Shown here: positions 9,180 to 17,712 of the stretch, piece by piece | Layout of the letters: the number at the start of each line of letters is the position of its first letter | Numbering within the stretch: position 1 is the first letter of the stretch | NCBI RefSeq assembly: GCF_013449375.1 | Contig: NZ_JACDRR010000007.1 | Location: forward strand, 62,146-126,145 | DNA: 64,000 nucleotides | Source: Pectobacterium sp. CFBP8739 | GTDB taxonomy: Bacteria > Pseudomonadota > Gammaproteobacteria > Enterobacterales > Enterobacteriaceae | Reading direction: 5' to 3' | Notes under the pieces: generated by a model | Seen by the model: only the letters and a program-made list of their open reading frames with translations | Told to the model about the DNA's origin: nothing | Databases searched by the model: none | Translations under genes and position numbers: made by a program

Positions 9180-9207
9180 GTGGAGAATCGAACAGTCATC
9201 CTGAGTG

Positions 9208-10665
9208 TTAACGCTTTTCCTGTTGTTTCAAAATCCCCGTCTTAAGCACATCGACCTCCTTGCCGTTGATCGTCGCGGTAGCTGCGATGACCTGATATTC
9301 CAAATCGTGGAACTGGCAAAAATCGGATTGGTACTGCGGGAGCAGGGTTGATTCCTGGGAAAAAATGAATTTTTCTCCCATCATTCCGGCATCAAAGCTA
9401 CTCAACCCAAAAGGCGGGAAGGCGAGTGTTTGTTCGGCCGAAGCACCTTCACTATTTTTGAGTCGCAGCGTGGCGCGAAAATTGGCGACTTCGCCTAATT
9501 TATTCGTATTGATAGAGAAATTAAGCTCGCATTTATAGGGATTATTATTCCCACCGTATGGGCTAGATTCATGTTTTAACGTTAAAAGCGGTAATACGTC
9601 GCGGGTCGCTATTCTCTCGCGTTTATCTTTTTCACACTGGCGAAGGTAATTATTATCTGTGCTCCCTGCGTATTTTTGAGCCTGATGGCAATCTACGTCA
9701 ACGTATTGCCCACTGTAATACATCTGAGATAAATAGCGGCTGGCGCCAGTCAGATCACGCTTATAGGCTTGTTCAAACAAGGTATAGGCTTTACTGTAAT
9801 TGGCCTTGATAAGCACACCGTTATAATACATTTTTCCCAGATTCATTAATGCATCATCATCGCCTTGCTTTGCTGCACGCTCATACCATTTTTCAGCTTC
9901 TACCCCATCAGGGAAAACGCCCCAACGCCCTTTTTCGTAGACGAACCCAAGTATATTTTGTGCTTCTCGATGGCCACCTTCAGCGGCGACACGGAACCAC
10001 TTTAACGCCTCAATATTCTCATTTTTGATATCGGCATAGCCAAAATTATAGAAATGACCGACATGGAAATTAATTTCTGGATCGCCATCTTTTGCCCAGA
10101 ATGTCGCGAGTCGCAGAATATCCTGCTTGCTAAAACCAATATGGGTGAAGAAGCGTTGAGTATCGGTATCACCGCTTGTCAAATATCGTCTCACTGCTCG
10201 AATCAATGTAGGACGATAGGATATATCACTGTCGGCATCGGCTTTCGCGGAATAAATGTAGTCGACAACCTTATCCATCACATCAACGGGTATTTTTATG
10301 TCGGCTCGGTTCATTTTTTCTGCGAACTGTTTGGCGCGTGCTTTATCCTGCGCCACGCCTTTGCCGTATTGATAAAAATACCAGACGTTGTAGCAGCCAA
10401 CATTGCCGTCTATTTCACAGGCCTGCTGATAATACTGGCGCGCTTGCGTCGTATTTTGCGGGACGGTGATGCCATATTCATAGATGAACCCCAGCGTGCT
10501 CAATGCCTGTGGATCGTTGTTTTTCGCTAATGTCGTCAACGCGGTTAATGCCGTCGCATCCTGCTGCGTGAGGCGTTCGTAGAGCGCATCTATCTTGTCA
10601 TTTGCCTGACTGATGGATGCCGCCGACAGGCCGATCAGCGTGGCAATAACGGTTTTCCTTATCAT
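9208..10665 (-). CDS. Secreted/periplasmic Sel1-repeat (TPR-like) protein
   Basis: A 485-aa protein with a signal peptide (MIRKTVIATLIGLSAASISQA). Several Sel1/TPR-like repeats follow across about residues 30-330: ALSTLGFIYEYG, AQNILGFVYEKG, DALMNLGKMYYNG and ASRYLSQMYYSG. The C-terminal 130 residues form a separate beta-rich domain that is not recognised. Sel1 proteins usually scaffold protein complexes in the envelope. The start was placed 19 codons inside the longest frame, at the methionine that begins the signal peptide behind an AAGGAAA site. No operon partner is obvious. Confidence 0.8.
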   Translation of the reverse strand: MIRKTVIATLIGLSAASISQANDKIDALYERLTQQDATALTALTTLAKNNDPQALSTLGFIYEYGITVPQNTTQARQYYQQACEIDGNVGCYNVWYFYQYGKGVAQDKARAKQFAEKMNRADIKIPVDVMDKVVDYIYSAKADADSDISYRPTLIRAVRRYLTSGDTDTQRFFTHIGFSKQDILRLATFWAKDGDPEINFHVGHFYNFGYADIKNENIEALKWFRVAAEGGHREAQNILGFVYEKGRWGVFPDGVEAEKWYERAAKQGDDDALMNLGKMYYNGVLIKANYSKAYTLFEQAYKRDLTGASRYLSQMYYSGQYVDVDCHQAQKYAGSTDNNYLRQCEKDKRERIATRDVLPLLTLKHESSPYGGNNNPYKCELNFSINTNKLGEVANFRATLRLKNSEGASAEQTLAFPPFGLSSFDAGMMGEKFIFSQESTLLPQYQSDFCQFHDLEYQVIAATATINGKEVDVLKTGILKQQEKR

Positions 10666-10768
10666 CAATGTTATTTCCTTAATGTATTCCCTGAGTGAAT
10701 AGCAATGTGTCAAAAGTGCCAATTAAAGCAGTGAGTTACCGTAATCCGTGTCTTGTAGAGGCATCACC

Positions 10769-11797
10769 CTAATCATCATCCTCATGATCCAGCGCGGTCT
10801 GCTGATTATTCCTCAACAGCGCCCATTTTCGGAACTGGGTTGGCGTCATCTCCATCTGCTGGGAAAAGGCGCGCCGGAAGGCGGTGTCTTCACTGTAACC
10901 ACATTCGGCGGCGACCTGCTTGATATTGGTCATCGGGTTTTCAAGCAGCCGGCAGGCCATTTCGATCCTGACGCGGGTAATAAAGTTTTTCGGGCTTTCT
11001 GTCGTGAGGCCTTTCAGTTTTCTATGCAGCGTCCGGTCGCTAAAATTCAGGGCGCTGGCTAACTCTTCTGCGCTAATTGCCGGGTTCTCGTAGCGGATGA
11101 TCTGTTCAGCACGCAGTAACAAGGGGTGTACGGTATTAATAAACCCTTGCGGAGCATAAATTCGTTGAGAGAGCGGTTGGCTGTCCGCTACCGCGATATC
11201 CGCTGCCAATTTTGCGACTTTAGCCCCGCCACTGCGGCGAATAATATGCAGGGCAAGCTCGACCCAGGATAATGGCCCACCGGTGGTAATGATGCCATCC
11301 TGTTCTTCCAGCGCTTTGCCCCACACCGGTTTGGCCTTTGGGTATTTCTGCTTAAAGGTGTGATAAAGCCACCATGTTGTGGTGCAAAACCGGCCATCCA
11401 GCAGCCCGGCTTCGGCCAGAATAAAGCCCCCCGCACAGGCACCACCTATCAGCGAACCCTGCCGATATTGCTCCCTGAGCCAATGTGCGGACTCACTCAC
11501 GGATGATGCCGACAGCGGTAATTTATCCGGTCCGAGCATCATTCCGGTCGCCAGCACGACATCCGATTTACCCACTGCGTCAAACGAACTGTCTACGTGA
11601 ATCAGTCTCCCCTGCGCATCACGCACAGGCTTGCCGTCTGCACTGACGATGGACGTTTCAAAGGACAGCGGCGAATCGGTAGAAGCGATGCTATCAGGTT
11701 GTGTTATGAGCGTCTGATTCGCCATCCAGAAAATATCGGAAAGCCCAGATATGGCCGACTGCATGCTGCCCGGCAGCGCCAGAATAGAGATGTGCAT
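10769..11797 (-). CDS. GlxA-family AraC-type transcriptional regulator
   Basis: A 342-aa two-domain regulator. Residues 1 to about 200 form a DJ-1/PfpI (class I amidotransferase-like) sensor domain, with the GGACAGGFILAEAGLLDG nucleophile-elbow region. Residues about 230-335 form an AraC double helix-turn-helix, with LASALNFSDRTLHRKLKG and the signature AAECGYSEDTAFRRAFSQ. It is transcribed away from the hydrolase/azoreductase/YciI genes at 11963-13723, with a gap of about 165 bp, and is their likely regulator. Members of this family often sense small metabolites or redox stress, but the ligand here is unknown. Confidence 0.9.
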   Translation of the reverse strand: MHISILALPGSMQSAISGLSDIFWMANQTLITQPDSIASTDSPLSFETSIVSADGKPVRDAQGRLIHVDSSFDAVGKSDVVLATGMMLGPDKLPLSASSVSESAHWLREQYRQGSLIGGACAGGFILAEAGLLDGRFCTTTWWLYHTFKQKYPKAKPVWGKALEEQDGIITTGGPLSWVELALHIIRRSGGAKVAKLAADIAVADSQPLSQRIYAPQGFINTVHPLLLRAEQIIRYENPAISAEELASALNFSDRTLHRKLKGLTTESPKNFITRVRIEMACRLLENPMTNIKQVAAECGYSEDTAFRRAFSQQMEMTPTQFRKWALLRNNQQTALDHEDDD

Positions 11798-11962
11798 AGT
11801 GATTTTGCCTGCCAGACACGATTTGGCGAGTTTTGCATGAACTATGTCAAGTTTGCCATATTACCGCAAGCATCAACCACGATTAACATTCAACCATTCG
11901 CTACCCCTGATGAAATGCATCGGGGAAACCGGCAGCCGAATCACTCTTTTAGAGGAAAGCGT

Positions 11963-12736
11963 ATGACGCATTACCGCATTAAATGGCTCGGCCATCTGGC
12001 TATCGCGTTAGGTCTGGTGCTGTCTGCCGGCGTTCACAATGTTGCGGAGGCGGCAAAAATTAACAATATCGTCTTAGTTCACGGTGCCTTTGCCGATGGC
12101 TCCAGCTGGTCCGCCGTCACGGCCCGACTACAGGAAATGGGATACCACGTGACGGCGGTGCAAAACCCGCTCACTTCTTTAGCGGACGACGTTGAAGCAA
12201 CGGAGCGCGTGCTGCAAAGGCAGCAGGGCGATGTGCTGCTGGTAGGGCATTCATGGGGCGGGGCCGTCGTGACGCAGGCGGGTAATGATCCCAAGGTTCG
12301 CGGCATCGTCTATTTGTCGGCGCTGGTGCCAGACAGCGGGGAATCCGTCTCTGATTTATTGCAGCGTCTGAAAGCGCCGATGGAAGGCATGTCCCCTGAT
12401 GCCAATGGGCTAATTTGGCTGGATAACCCCGAACAGTATCGTGAGGTGATGGCGGGTGATGTGTCCCTGAAAAAAGCGCAGGCGCTGGCTGCGGTGCAGC
12501 AGCCGATTGCTGCAAAAGCCTTTGGCGATCGTGTTCAGCAGGCCGCGTGGAAAAATAAACCCACCTGGTATTTGCTGACGGAAAACGACAAGGCATTAAC
12601 CCCCTCTATTCAGAAAGCCATCGCGAGCCATATTGGGGCAACGACGCGCGCTATTTCGTCCAGCCATATGTCTCTGGTATCGCACCCGGAAGTCGTCGCG
12701 GATTTTATTGATAGCGCGGCTAAAGCAGTTAAATAA
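11963..12736 (+). CDS. Exported alpha/beta hydrolase
   Basis: A 257-aa alpha/beta-hydrolase preceded by a signal peptide (about residues 1-31, ending NVAEAA). The oxyanion region is VLVHGAFADGSSW, the nucleophile elbow VGHSWGG places the catalytic serine at residue 97, and a C-terminal histidine occurs in SSHMSLVSHPE. Such small esterase-like enzymes resemble plant salicylate-binding/methyl-ester hydrolases, but the substrate cannot be read from sequence. The ATG at 11963 follows GAGGAAA; the longer frame upstream overlaps the divergent regulator and is not used. It is the first gene of a likely three-gene unit. Confidence 0.85.
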   Translation: MTHYRIKWLGHLAIALGLVLSAGVHNVAEAAKINNIVLVHGAFADGSSWSAVTARLQEMGYHVTAVQNPLTSLADDVEATERVLQRQQGDVLLVGHSWGGAVVTQAGNDPKVRGIVYLSALVPDSGESVSDLLQRLKAPMEGMSPDANGLIWLDNPEQYREVMAGDVSLKKAQALAAVQQPIAAKAFGDRVQQAAWKNKPTWYLLTENDKALTPSIQKAIASHIGATTRAISSSHMSLVSHPEVVADFIDSAAKAVK

Positions 12737-12770
12737 GTGAGCGCTGAAACGCCATGTAGGAGAAGCCATT

Positions 12771-13397
12771 GTGAACATTTTACATATAGACTCCAGTATT
12801 CTTGAGAACGGTTCCGTTTCCCGACAGATTTCTGCTGATGTAGTGGAGCAATTAGTCAAACAGCATCCGAATGCCGTCGTCTCTTATCGGGACGTGGTTA
12901 AAGATGAAATTCGCCACTTAACTGGGCCGATTGCCGCCGGTTTCCGCCAAATAGCATCTTCTTCAGCGGATGAGGCCACGCTGCGGGAACACCAATTATC
13001 CGAGGCGCTGGTCGCGGAGTTTCTGGCGAATGACGTGATTGTCATTGGCGCGCCGATGTATAACTTTTCCGTCTCTAGCCAATTGAAATCGTGGTTGGAT
13101 CGGCTCGCGCAGGCTGGCAAAACGTTTAAATATACGGAAAAAGGCCCGGTGGGGTTATCTGGTGGCAGAACGGTTATTGTGGTTTCTTCTCGCGGTGGTT
13201 TTTATACCGCTCCACCTTTTTTAGATATGGATTTTCAAGAACGCTATCTTCAGGGTTTTTTCCGGTTTCTTGGTATTAGCGATGTTCATTTCGTCCGCGC
13301 GGAAGGCGCTTCAAAAGGGGATGAAATTAAGAACCGTGAAATCCAACATGCGAAATCTTCTATTCATTCCGTTATTACATCCATAGTCGTTCAATAA
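12771..13397 (+). CDS. FMN-dependent NADH-azoreductase (AzoR-like)
   Basis: A 208-aa flavodoxin-fold protein with the AzoR features: an N-terminal phosphate-binding loop in DSSILENGSVSRQIS, the flavin-contacting APMYNFSVSSQLKSWLDR segment and the SSRGG loop. These enzymes reduce quinones and azo bonds with NADH, and often protect against electrophile or quinone stress. Translation appears to start at GTG 12771 with GTAGGAGAAG upstream. It lies 34 bp after the hydrolase gene and is followed by a YciI-like gene, which suggests one transcript under the divergent GlxA-type regulator. Confidence 0.9.
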   Translation: MNILHIDSSILENGSVSRQISADVVEQLVKQHPNAVVSYRDVVKDEIRHLTGPIAAGFRQIASSSADEATLREHQLSEALVAEFLANDVIVIGAPMYNFSVSSQLKSWLDRLAQAGKTFKYTEKGPVGLSGGRTVIVVSSRGGFYTAPPFLDMDFQERYLQGFFRFLGISDVHFVRAEGASKGDEIKNREIQHAKSSIHSVITSIVVQ

Positions 13398-13414
13398 TTA
13401 TTAAGGTGGACATG

Positions 13415-13723
13415 ATGCTCTATGCTATTACGCTGTATTACACCAGCCCGAAAGATGAACTAGAAAAGAGTATTGACGCACACAAAAAATGGCTGGCGGA
13501 TAATATTAAAAAAGGCAATGTCATTTTTGCCGGTCCTCTGGACGATGGCACTGGCGGGTTTATTTTAGCCTACGGATTAGATAGCGCTGACATGGAAGAC
13601 ATTCTGGCGGAAGATCCATTCATCAATCTGGGATTAGTCAAAACAGAGATAAAGACCATTGAACCTGGAATCTGTTCGAGCCATTTCTATAGTGAATGGG
13701 CGGGGAATGCGAAGGCGTTGTAA
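13415..13723 (+). CDS. YciI-family protein
   Basis: A 102-aa ferredoxin-like-fold protein of the YciI family. It shows the H...W pattern (DAHKKWLADNI), a GPLDDGTGGFILA strand and an EDPFINLGLVKTEI segment. Family members are small dehydratase/muconolactone-isomerase-like proteins, often next to redox or detoxification genes as here. Two adjacent ATGs (13412, 13415) follow an AAGGTGG site; the second gives better spacing. It begins 17 bp after the azoreductase gene and closes the transcription unit, which is followed by a hairpin. Confidence 0.85.
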   Translation: MLYAITLYYTSPKDELEKSIDAHKKWLADNIKKGNVIFAGPLDDGTGGFILAYGLDSADMEDILAEDPFINLGLVKTEIKTIEPGICSSHFYSEWAGNAKAL

Positions 13724-13760
13724 ATAGCCTGTAGATATCCTTACTTATTATGATTGTGCG

Positions 13761-13786
13761 AAAACGCCATGAGAACATGGCGCTTT
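13761..13786 (+). terminator. Stem-loop after the YciI gene
   Basis: The stem CGCCATG / CATGGCG with loop AGAA is flanked by A's before and CTTT after it. It lies between the YciI-like gene and the convergent Ntn hydrolase gene and could serve both strands. Confidence 0.65.
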
Positions 13787-13831
13787 AACATCATCGTGAA
13801 ATAAAACGAATATAGGGAAATAACTTCCGAT

Positions 13832-14962
13832 TTACAGCCCAGCGAATTTAAACGGCGTAGCGGGTTTAAAGTGATCGGAAGCCTGACCAGAATAAATGGT
13901 GCTTTGGTTTGGCCCTAAATCTAACTTGCTGGCATTATTTCCACGCGGGGAGAAGTCAATTTTTTTTAAATCAACCCAAAAGATATTCGGAGATACCGCA
14001 GATTCAAAGAAATATTGTAGCGATTTATGGTCTATGACAGTGCGCCAGCGCGTTGAGGAGATATTCGGCATTTCTGGCAAGGAATAGCCATAGGGAACAG
14101 ATGCATTACGTATAATGCTGAATGCGGCGGCCAAATCTGCTTTATCTTTCTCTATTTTCGCTTTTTCTGGTTTATTTTCTTTTAGTTTATTTGGATCAAC
14201 ATGTTTCACATAGAATGAGGCGCGGACAAAGCGATCGGCGGCGCGGTTCGTTCCCGGTAGCATCACATTGCCACCTATCTGATCCCAATAGGCATTAAGC
14301 GTTAACTGTTGATCGAAGGTCGGAGAATTGGTCATCACCTGATAGTCCTTATTATGGTGAATGACCTGTTTGCCGTCGATGTATTCAATAATTGCACTGT
14401 CACCAGATGAATCAGACAAGGAAAGATGGAGCGTTGCCTTTCTATCCTGATGCGGTAAGTCTTTTGTGACCAGTGTAAATTTTTCCTCTTGCAGCGCCTT
14501 TACGGCTTCATCAACGGTAGCAAAATTATCCAACACGTATTGTGCCCAACCAGCGACACTTAAACCCAGTTTTTGTGCTGTCGGTGCGGCTTTAGGATAT
14601 TCAGATTCCGCCAGCCAGAGTACGTTAGCCGCCAACCCTTTTTCATTCACGCCATCGGTTGTGGAGGCCATATTTGGGTTACTGTCGAAAGCAGAGGCAA
14701 TGACACTACCGTATTTTGATGTCCACTCCAGAGAATGCTGGCCTGCGGCACCAGAACGCTTTAATTCTCGTGGGAAAATCCAGAGATTGGTCTCGGTATC
14801 CTCGGCCCAGTCCATTGAACGGGCCGTAATAGGGTAATCAGGGTTCTGTACGTCCTTATAAACTAACCGCGTACAGGCGAGTGAAACCGCTGAACTGAAC
14901 GTTAATGTCGCCAATGAAATAGCACACACCATTAACTTAACTTGCTTATTATTTCTTATCAT
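13832..14962 (-). CDS. Choloylglycine/penicillin V acylase-family Ntn hydrolase
   Basis: A 376-aa linear-amide hydrolase. A signal peptide of about 29 residues ends at SLA, leaving cysteine 30 (ACTRLVY) as the new N-terminal nucleophile, the hallmark of this Ntn family. The conserved ARSMDW segment follows. Family members cleave penicillin V, bile-salt amides or acyl-homoserine lactones. The penicillin V acylase of Pectobacterium atrosepticum belongs here and is reported to attack AHL signals in vitro, so a role in quorum-signal turnover is possible. The gene is monocistronic, and A+T-rich DNA precedes it. Confidence 0.85.
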   Translation of the reverse strand: MIRNNKQVKLMVCAISLATLTFSSAVSLACTRLVYKDVQNPDYPITARSMDWAEDTETNLWIFPRELKRSGAAGQHSLEWTSKYGSVIASAFDSNPNMASTTDGVNEKGLAANVLWLAESEYPKAAPTAQKLGLSVAGWAQYVLDNFATVDEAVKALQEEKFTLVTKDLPHQDRKATLHLSLSDSSGDSAIIEYIDGKQVIHHNKDYQVMTNSPTFDQQLTLNAYWDQIGGNVMLPGTNRAADRFVRASFYVKHVDPNKLKENKPEKAKIEKDKADLAAAFSIIRNASVPYGYSLPEMPNISSTRWRTVIDHKSLQYFFESAVSPNIFWVDLKKIDFSPRGNNASKLDLGPNQSTIYSGQASDHFKPATPFKFAGL

Positions 14963-15371
14963 TTAATTTCTCCATTTTATTCTCATAGGGGAGTTCGATC
15001 ATATTACCGCTGATTATAGTCAGTGATTTATTTATGGGAGGTGGTGGCTATAAAATAAATAGAACGATGTATGCTGATTAGTTTATTTATTATTATTCAA
15101 TGGGAATGTATTTTTTTTGATGGTTTGTTTATTTTAGGTTTATTTTTAATCAAGTTACGCATTAAAACGAGCATTGCATAAAACGCGTTGAGACGGTTGT
15201 CGTCGTACCCACGCAACGTAAAAATAGGTCAATATTTCACCCAATGTCTTAACCTTACCGACAACAGGCAGTAGACTGGTGAAATGCTTTTTTTGACCGA
15301 TCTTCACTGTGGGCGCTTGCCTGCGGGCGTATCGATTCCGTTCCATCTCTTTTCTGTGAGCTATCTGGCCT
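14963..15371. other. A+T-rich intergenic region
   Basis: About 400 bp between two divergently transcribed genes. The first 190 bp are very A+T-rich, with long T and A runs, and probably hold the Ntn hydrolase promoter. The second half is of ordinary composition and encodes on the minus strand a peptide-like stretch (TYFYVAWVRRQPSQRVLC) of unknown origin. No convincing gene or RNA was identified. Confidence 0.4.
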
Positions 15372-16145
15372 ATGACGTACCTCAAATTCTTGGGGATTGG
15401 GTTTATTTGTGTGCTGTTGCTGTCTTTTTGGCAAAGCTGGGCGCAGTCAACACGTAACGGCGAAACGTTTAGCGGGCAAAGTTGGTGGTCTGCCAAGCGC
15501 GATTCTTCAGGCTTAGCGCCGAATCCTGTGCAATTTCGCCAAACGGCGATCGTGCAGGTTTATGCTGCACCGACCTACGGCTGGCGCGGGCTGGTGGCCG
15601 TACATCCGTGGATCATTTTCAAGAAGGCGGGGGAAACGCAATATCGCCGCTATGAGGTGGTGAGCTGGGGGAGCGATAACGTTGTCCGCCTGAACCGTTC
15701 GGCGGCGGATGCGTATTGGTACGGGGCGATGCCGAAGCTGTTGGTGGAGCATCGTGGCGACAAGGCGCAAGCCATGATCCCGCAGATTGAGGCCGCGATC
15801 AAAAGTTATCCGTGGCCAAAGACTTACCACGCCTGGCCGGGGCCGAATAGCAATACGTTTCTCGCACACATTGGCCGCGAAGTACCGGCGCTCAAGCTGG
15901 ATATGCCTGCTAACGCTATTGGTAAGGATTACCGCCCGATCACGCGTCCGGTTGGACTGTCGCCGTCGGGAAGCGGCGTGCAGATCTCGCTGTTAGGCGT
16001 TCTGGGTATCACGATGGGGGTTGAAGAGGGCATCGAAGCCAATATTCTGGGGCTGAACATGGGCGTGGATATGAACCCGCCAGCGCTGCGCTTGCCTTTT
16101 GTTGGCCGTCTCGGCTATGAGAAAACGGGTCGCGAAGAAGGCTAA
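15372..16145 (+). CDS. DUF3750 domain-containing protein
   Basis: A 257-aa protein with one N-terminal hydrophobic segment (about residues 5-25, possible signal anchor) followed by the DUF3750 region. It is rich in tryptophan and contains GWRGLVAVHPWIIFK, RYEVVSWG, and a YHAWPGPNSNTFLAHIGREV segment with His, Cys-free, Asn and His candidates for a catalytic or metal site. Members occur widely in Proteobacteria but have no established function. It has no operon partner here; a LysR regulator gene converges on it. Confidence 0.8.
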   Translation: MTYLKFLGIGFICVLLLSFWQSWAQSTRNGETFSGQSWWSAKRDSSGLAPNPVQFRQTAIVQVYAAPTYGWRGLVAVHPWIIFKKAGETQYRRYEVVSWGSDNVVRLNRSAADAYWYGAMPKLLVEHRGDKAQAMIPQIEAAIKSYPWPKTYHAWPGPNSNTFLAHIGREVPALKLDMPANAIGKDYRPITRPVGLSPSGSGVQISLLGVLGITMGVEEGIEANILGLNMGVDMNPPALRLPFVGRLGYEKTGREEG

Positions 16146-16161
16146 GCGTAGCATCTCTTCC

Positions 16162-17064
16162 TTACGTTCCGCACTGTCGCAGGTGTGTCAGCAGATTGGC
16201 GACTTCGGGTTGCAGAATTGCGCCGGATTTCACGCCCAGCCAGAGCTGGCGTGAAGCCCACTCATCGGTGAGGTTGATGGCACGTAACCCGGTCCCCAGC
16301 ACTTCCGGGCGAATCGCGCCTTCCGGCAAGACGCTGATACCCAGTCCCGCTTCTATCATCCGGCAAATACCGTCAAAGCTGCTGAGCTGCACCCGCAGGC
16401 GCAGCACTCTCCCTAGTTCATCCGACGCATCTCTCAGCTGTTTCAGCAGAGAGCTGCCGCTATTGAGGCCGACATAATCGTAGTGCAATGTGTCGTTAAA
16501 GCTCACTTCTGACCGTGCGGAAAGCGGATGTTGAGGAGGAACGAGAACAACCAGCTTGTCCCGACGATAAGGAATTTTCTCGACGCCCTGTGAGCCGACA
16601 TTGTCCGCGAAGATGCCGATATCCGCTTCCCCCATCGCCAGCGCGGTCACCACGGTTTTACTGAGCTTTTCCTCCAGGTTAATACGGATGAGTGGGCGAG
16701 TCTGAAGGAATGACGCCAGATCCTGTGGAAGAAACTGAATAACCGCCGAGGTATTTGCCCACATATGCACGTGGCCGCGCACGCCAACGGCGTAGTCGTT
16801 CATTTCGCTCGCCATGCGCTCGACGTTGCTCAACACATTGCTTGCAAGATTCACCAATTCTTTGCCTGCTGGGGTTAACGCCAGACCGCGCGGCATGCGG
16901 ACAAATAGCGCACAGTCCACGGTACGCTCCAGTTCGGCGATACGCTTGCTCAGGGCTGAAAGCGTGATGTGAAACTTCTCTGCGGCTTTCGTCAGGCTTC
17001 CCGTCTGGGCAACCTGCAAAAAGATGCGGAGCGACTGAAGGTCAAAATGCGCAGGATTAATCAT
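16162..17064 (-). CDS. LysR-family transcriptional regulator
   Basis: A 300-aa regulator. Its N-terminal winged helix-turn-helix lies in LRIFLQVAQTGSLTKAAEKF and HITLSALSKRIAELER, and a periplasmic-binding-protein-like effector domain covers about residues 90-295. The start MINPAHFDLQSL was preferred because LysR proteins begin shortly before the HTH; the frame is open 23 codons further. It is divergent from the VOC protein gene at 17278 with about 210 bp between them, so it may control that gene and the adjacent TauE-like exporter. The ligand is unknown. Confidence 0.9.
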   Translation of the reverse strand: MINPAHFDLQSLRIFLQVAQTGSLTKAAEKFHITLSALSKRIAELERTVDCALFVRMPRGLALTPAGKELVNLASNVLSNVERMASEMNDYAVGVRGHVHMWANTSAVIQFLPQDLASFLQTRPLIRINLEEKLSKTVVTALAMGEADIGIFADNVGSQGVEKIPYRRDKLVVLVPPQHPLSARSEVSFNDTLHYDYVGLNSGSSLLKQLRDASDELGRVLRLRVQLSSFDGICRMIEAGLGISVLPEGAIRPEVLGTGLRAINLTDEWASRQLWLGVKSGAILQPEVANLLTHLRQCGT

Positions 17065-17277
17065 GATGTATTGAGAGCCCTCAGCAGAACTGGAAACCAG
17101 CACAATAGCTGGCAGTTTGATTCCGCGCAGCATGTCGTCACATGGCTTATGTCAATCTATACGTTAACACAGCTGGAGGTTTTCCTGACAGGAAAGGGTC
17201 ATGGACTATTCAGGGATTATCAAAAGACCGCGTTACTCCTAGGATGTGGGAAATATCATTAAGGATAGGGCTTATCA

Positions 17278-17664
17278 ATGTCACTTATCGATCATATCGA
17301 TCATCTTGTATTGACCTGTGTTGATCTTGCGGCGACCCGACATTTCTATGTTGATGTGTTGCAAATGCGGGAGGAAACGTTTGCAAACGGGCGCATTGCT
17401 TTTCATTTTGGTTATCAGAAAATCAATGTGCACCTGCGCGGAGCGGAGCATGAACCGAAAGCGCACCTGCCCGTCCCGGGAGCGCTCGATCTGTGTTTTA
17501 TTGCATCGGTACCGCTAGAGCAGGTTATGGCGCATTTGGCGCACTGCCGTTGGCCAATTAGCGAAGGGCCGGTGATGCGAACCGGTGCAACGCAGCCAAT
17601 CCGTTCTCTCTATCTGCGCGATCCCGATCTGAATTTGATCGAAATCGCGGAATATTTACCCTAA
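17278..17664 (+). CDS. VOC-family (glyoxalase/bleomycin resistance) protein
   Basis: A 128-aa vicinal-oxygen-chelate fold protein. Metal-ligand-like residues are visible in the N-terminal IDHIDHLVLTCVDL strand and the C-terminal RDPDLNLIEIAEY motif with its glutamate. Such proteins act as small dioxygenases, isomerases, lyases or drug-binding proteins. The length fits the simple two-module subfamily (virulence protein/ring-cleavage-like). It is divergent from a LysR gene and is followed by a TauE/SafE exporter gene after 48 bp. Confidence 0.85.
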   Translation: MSLIDHIDHLVLTCVDLAATRHFYVDVLQMREETFANGRIAFHFGYQKINVHLRGAEHEPKAHLPVPGALDLCFIASVPLEQVMAHLAHCRWPISEGPVMRTGATQPIRSLYLRDPDLNLIEIAEYLP

Positions 17665-17712
17665 ATACATTGTCTGCCTACCTGCCTGAAACGCAGTTCT
17701 CCAGATAGTCTT

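Noticed and set aside
6187-9207. Attachment-site duplication of the guaA 3' end
   Set aside because: The terminal guaA sequence was not found again downstream in the window, so an intact island boundary cannot be claimed.
15155-15496. Minus-strand frame of 113 codons ending in a protein-like stretch (TYFYVAWVRRQPSQRVLC)
   Set aside because: It overlaps the start of the DUF3750 gene on the other strand, has no ribosome site and was not assignable to a transposase or other family. It may be an old remnant but is not supported as a gene.
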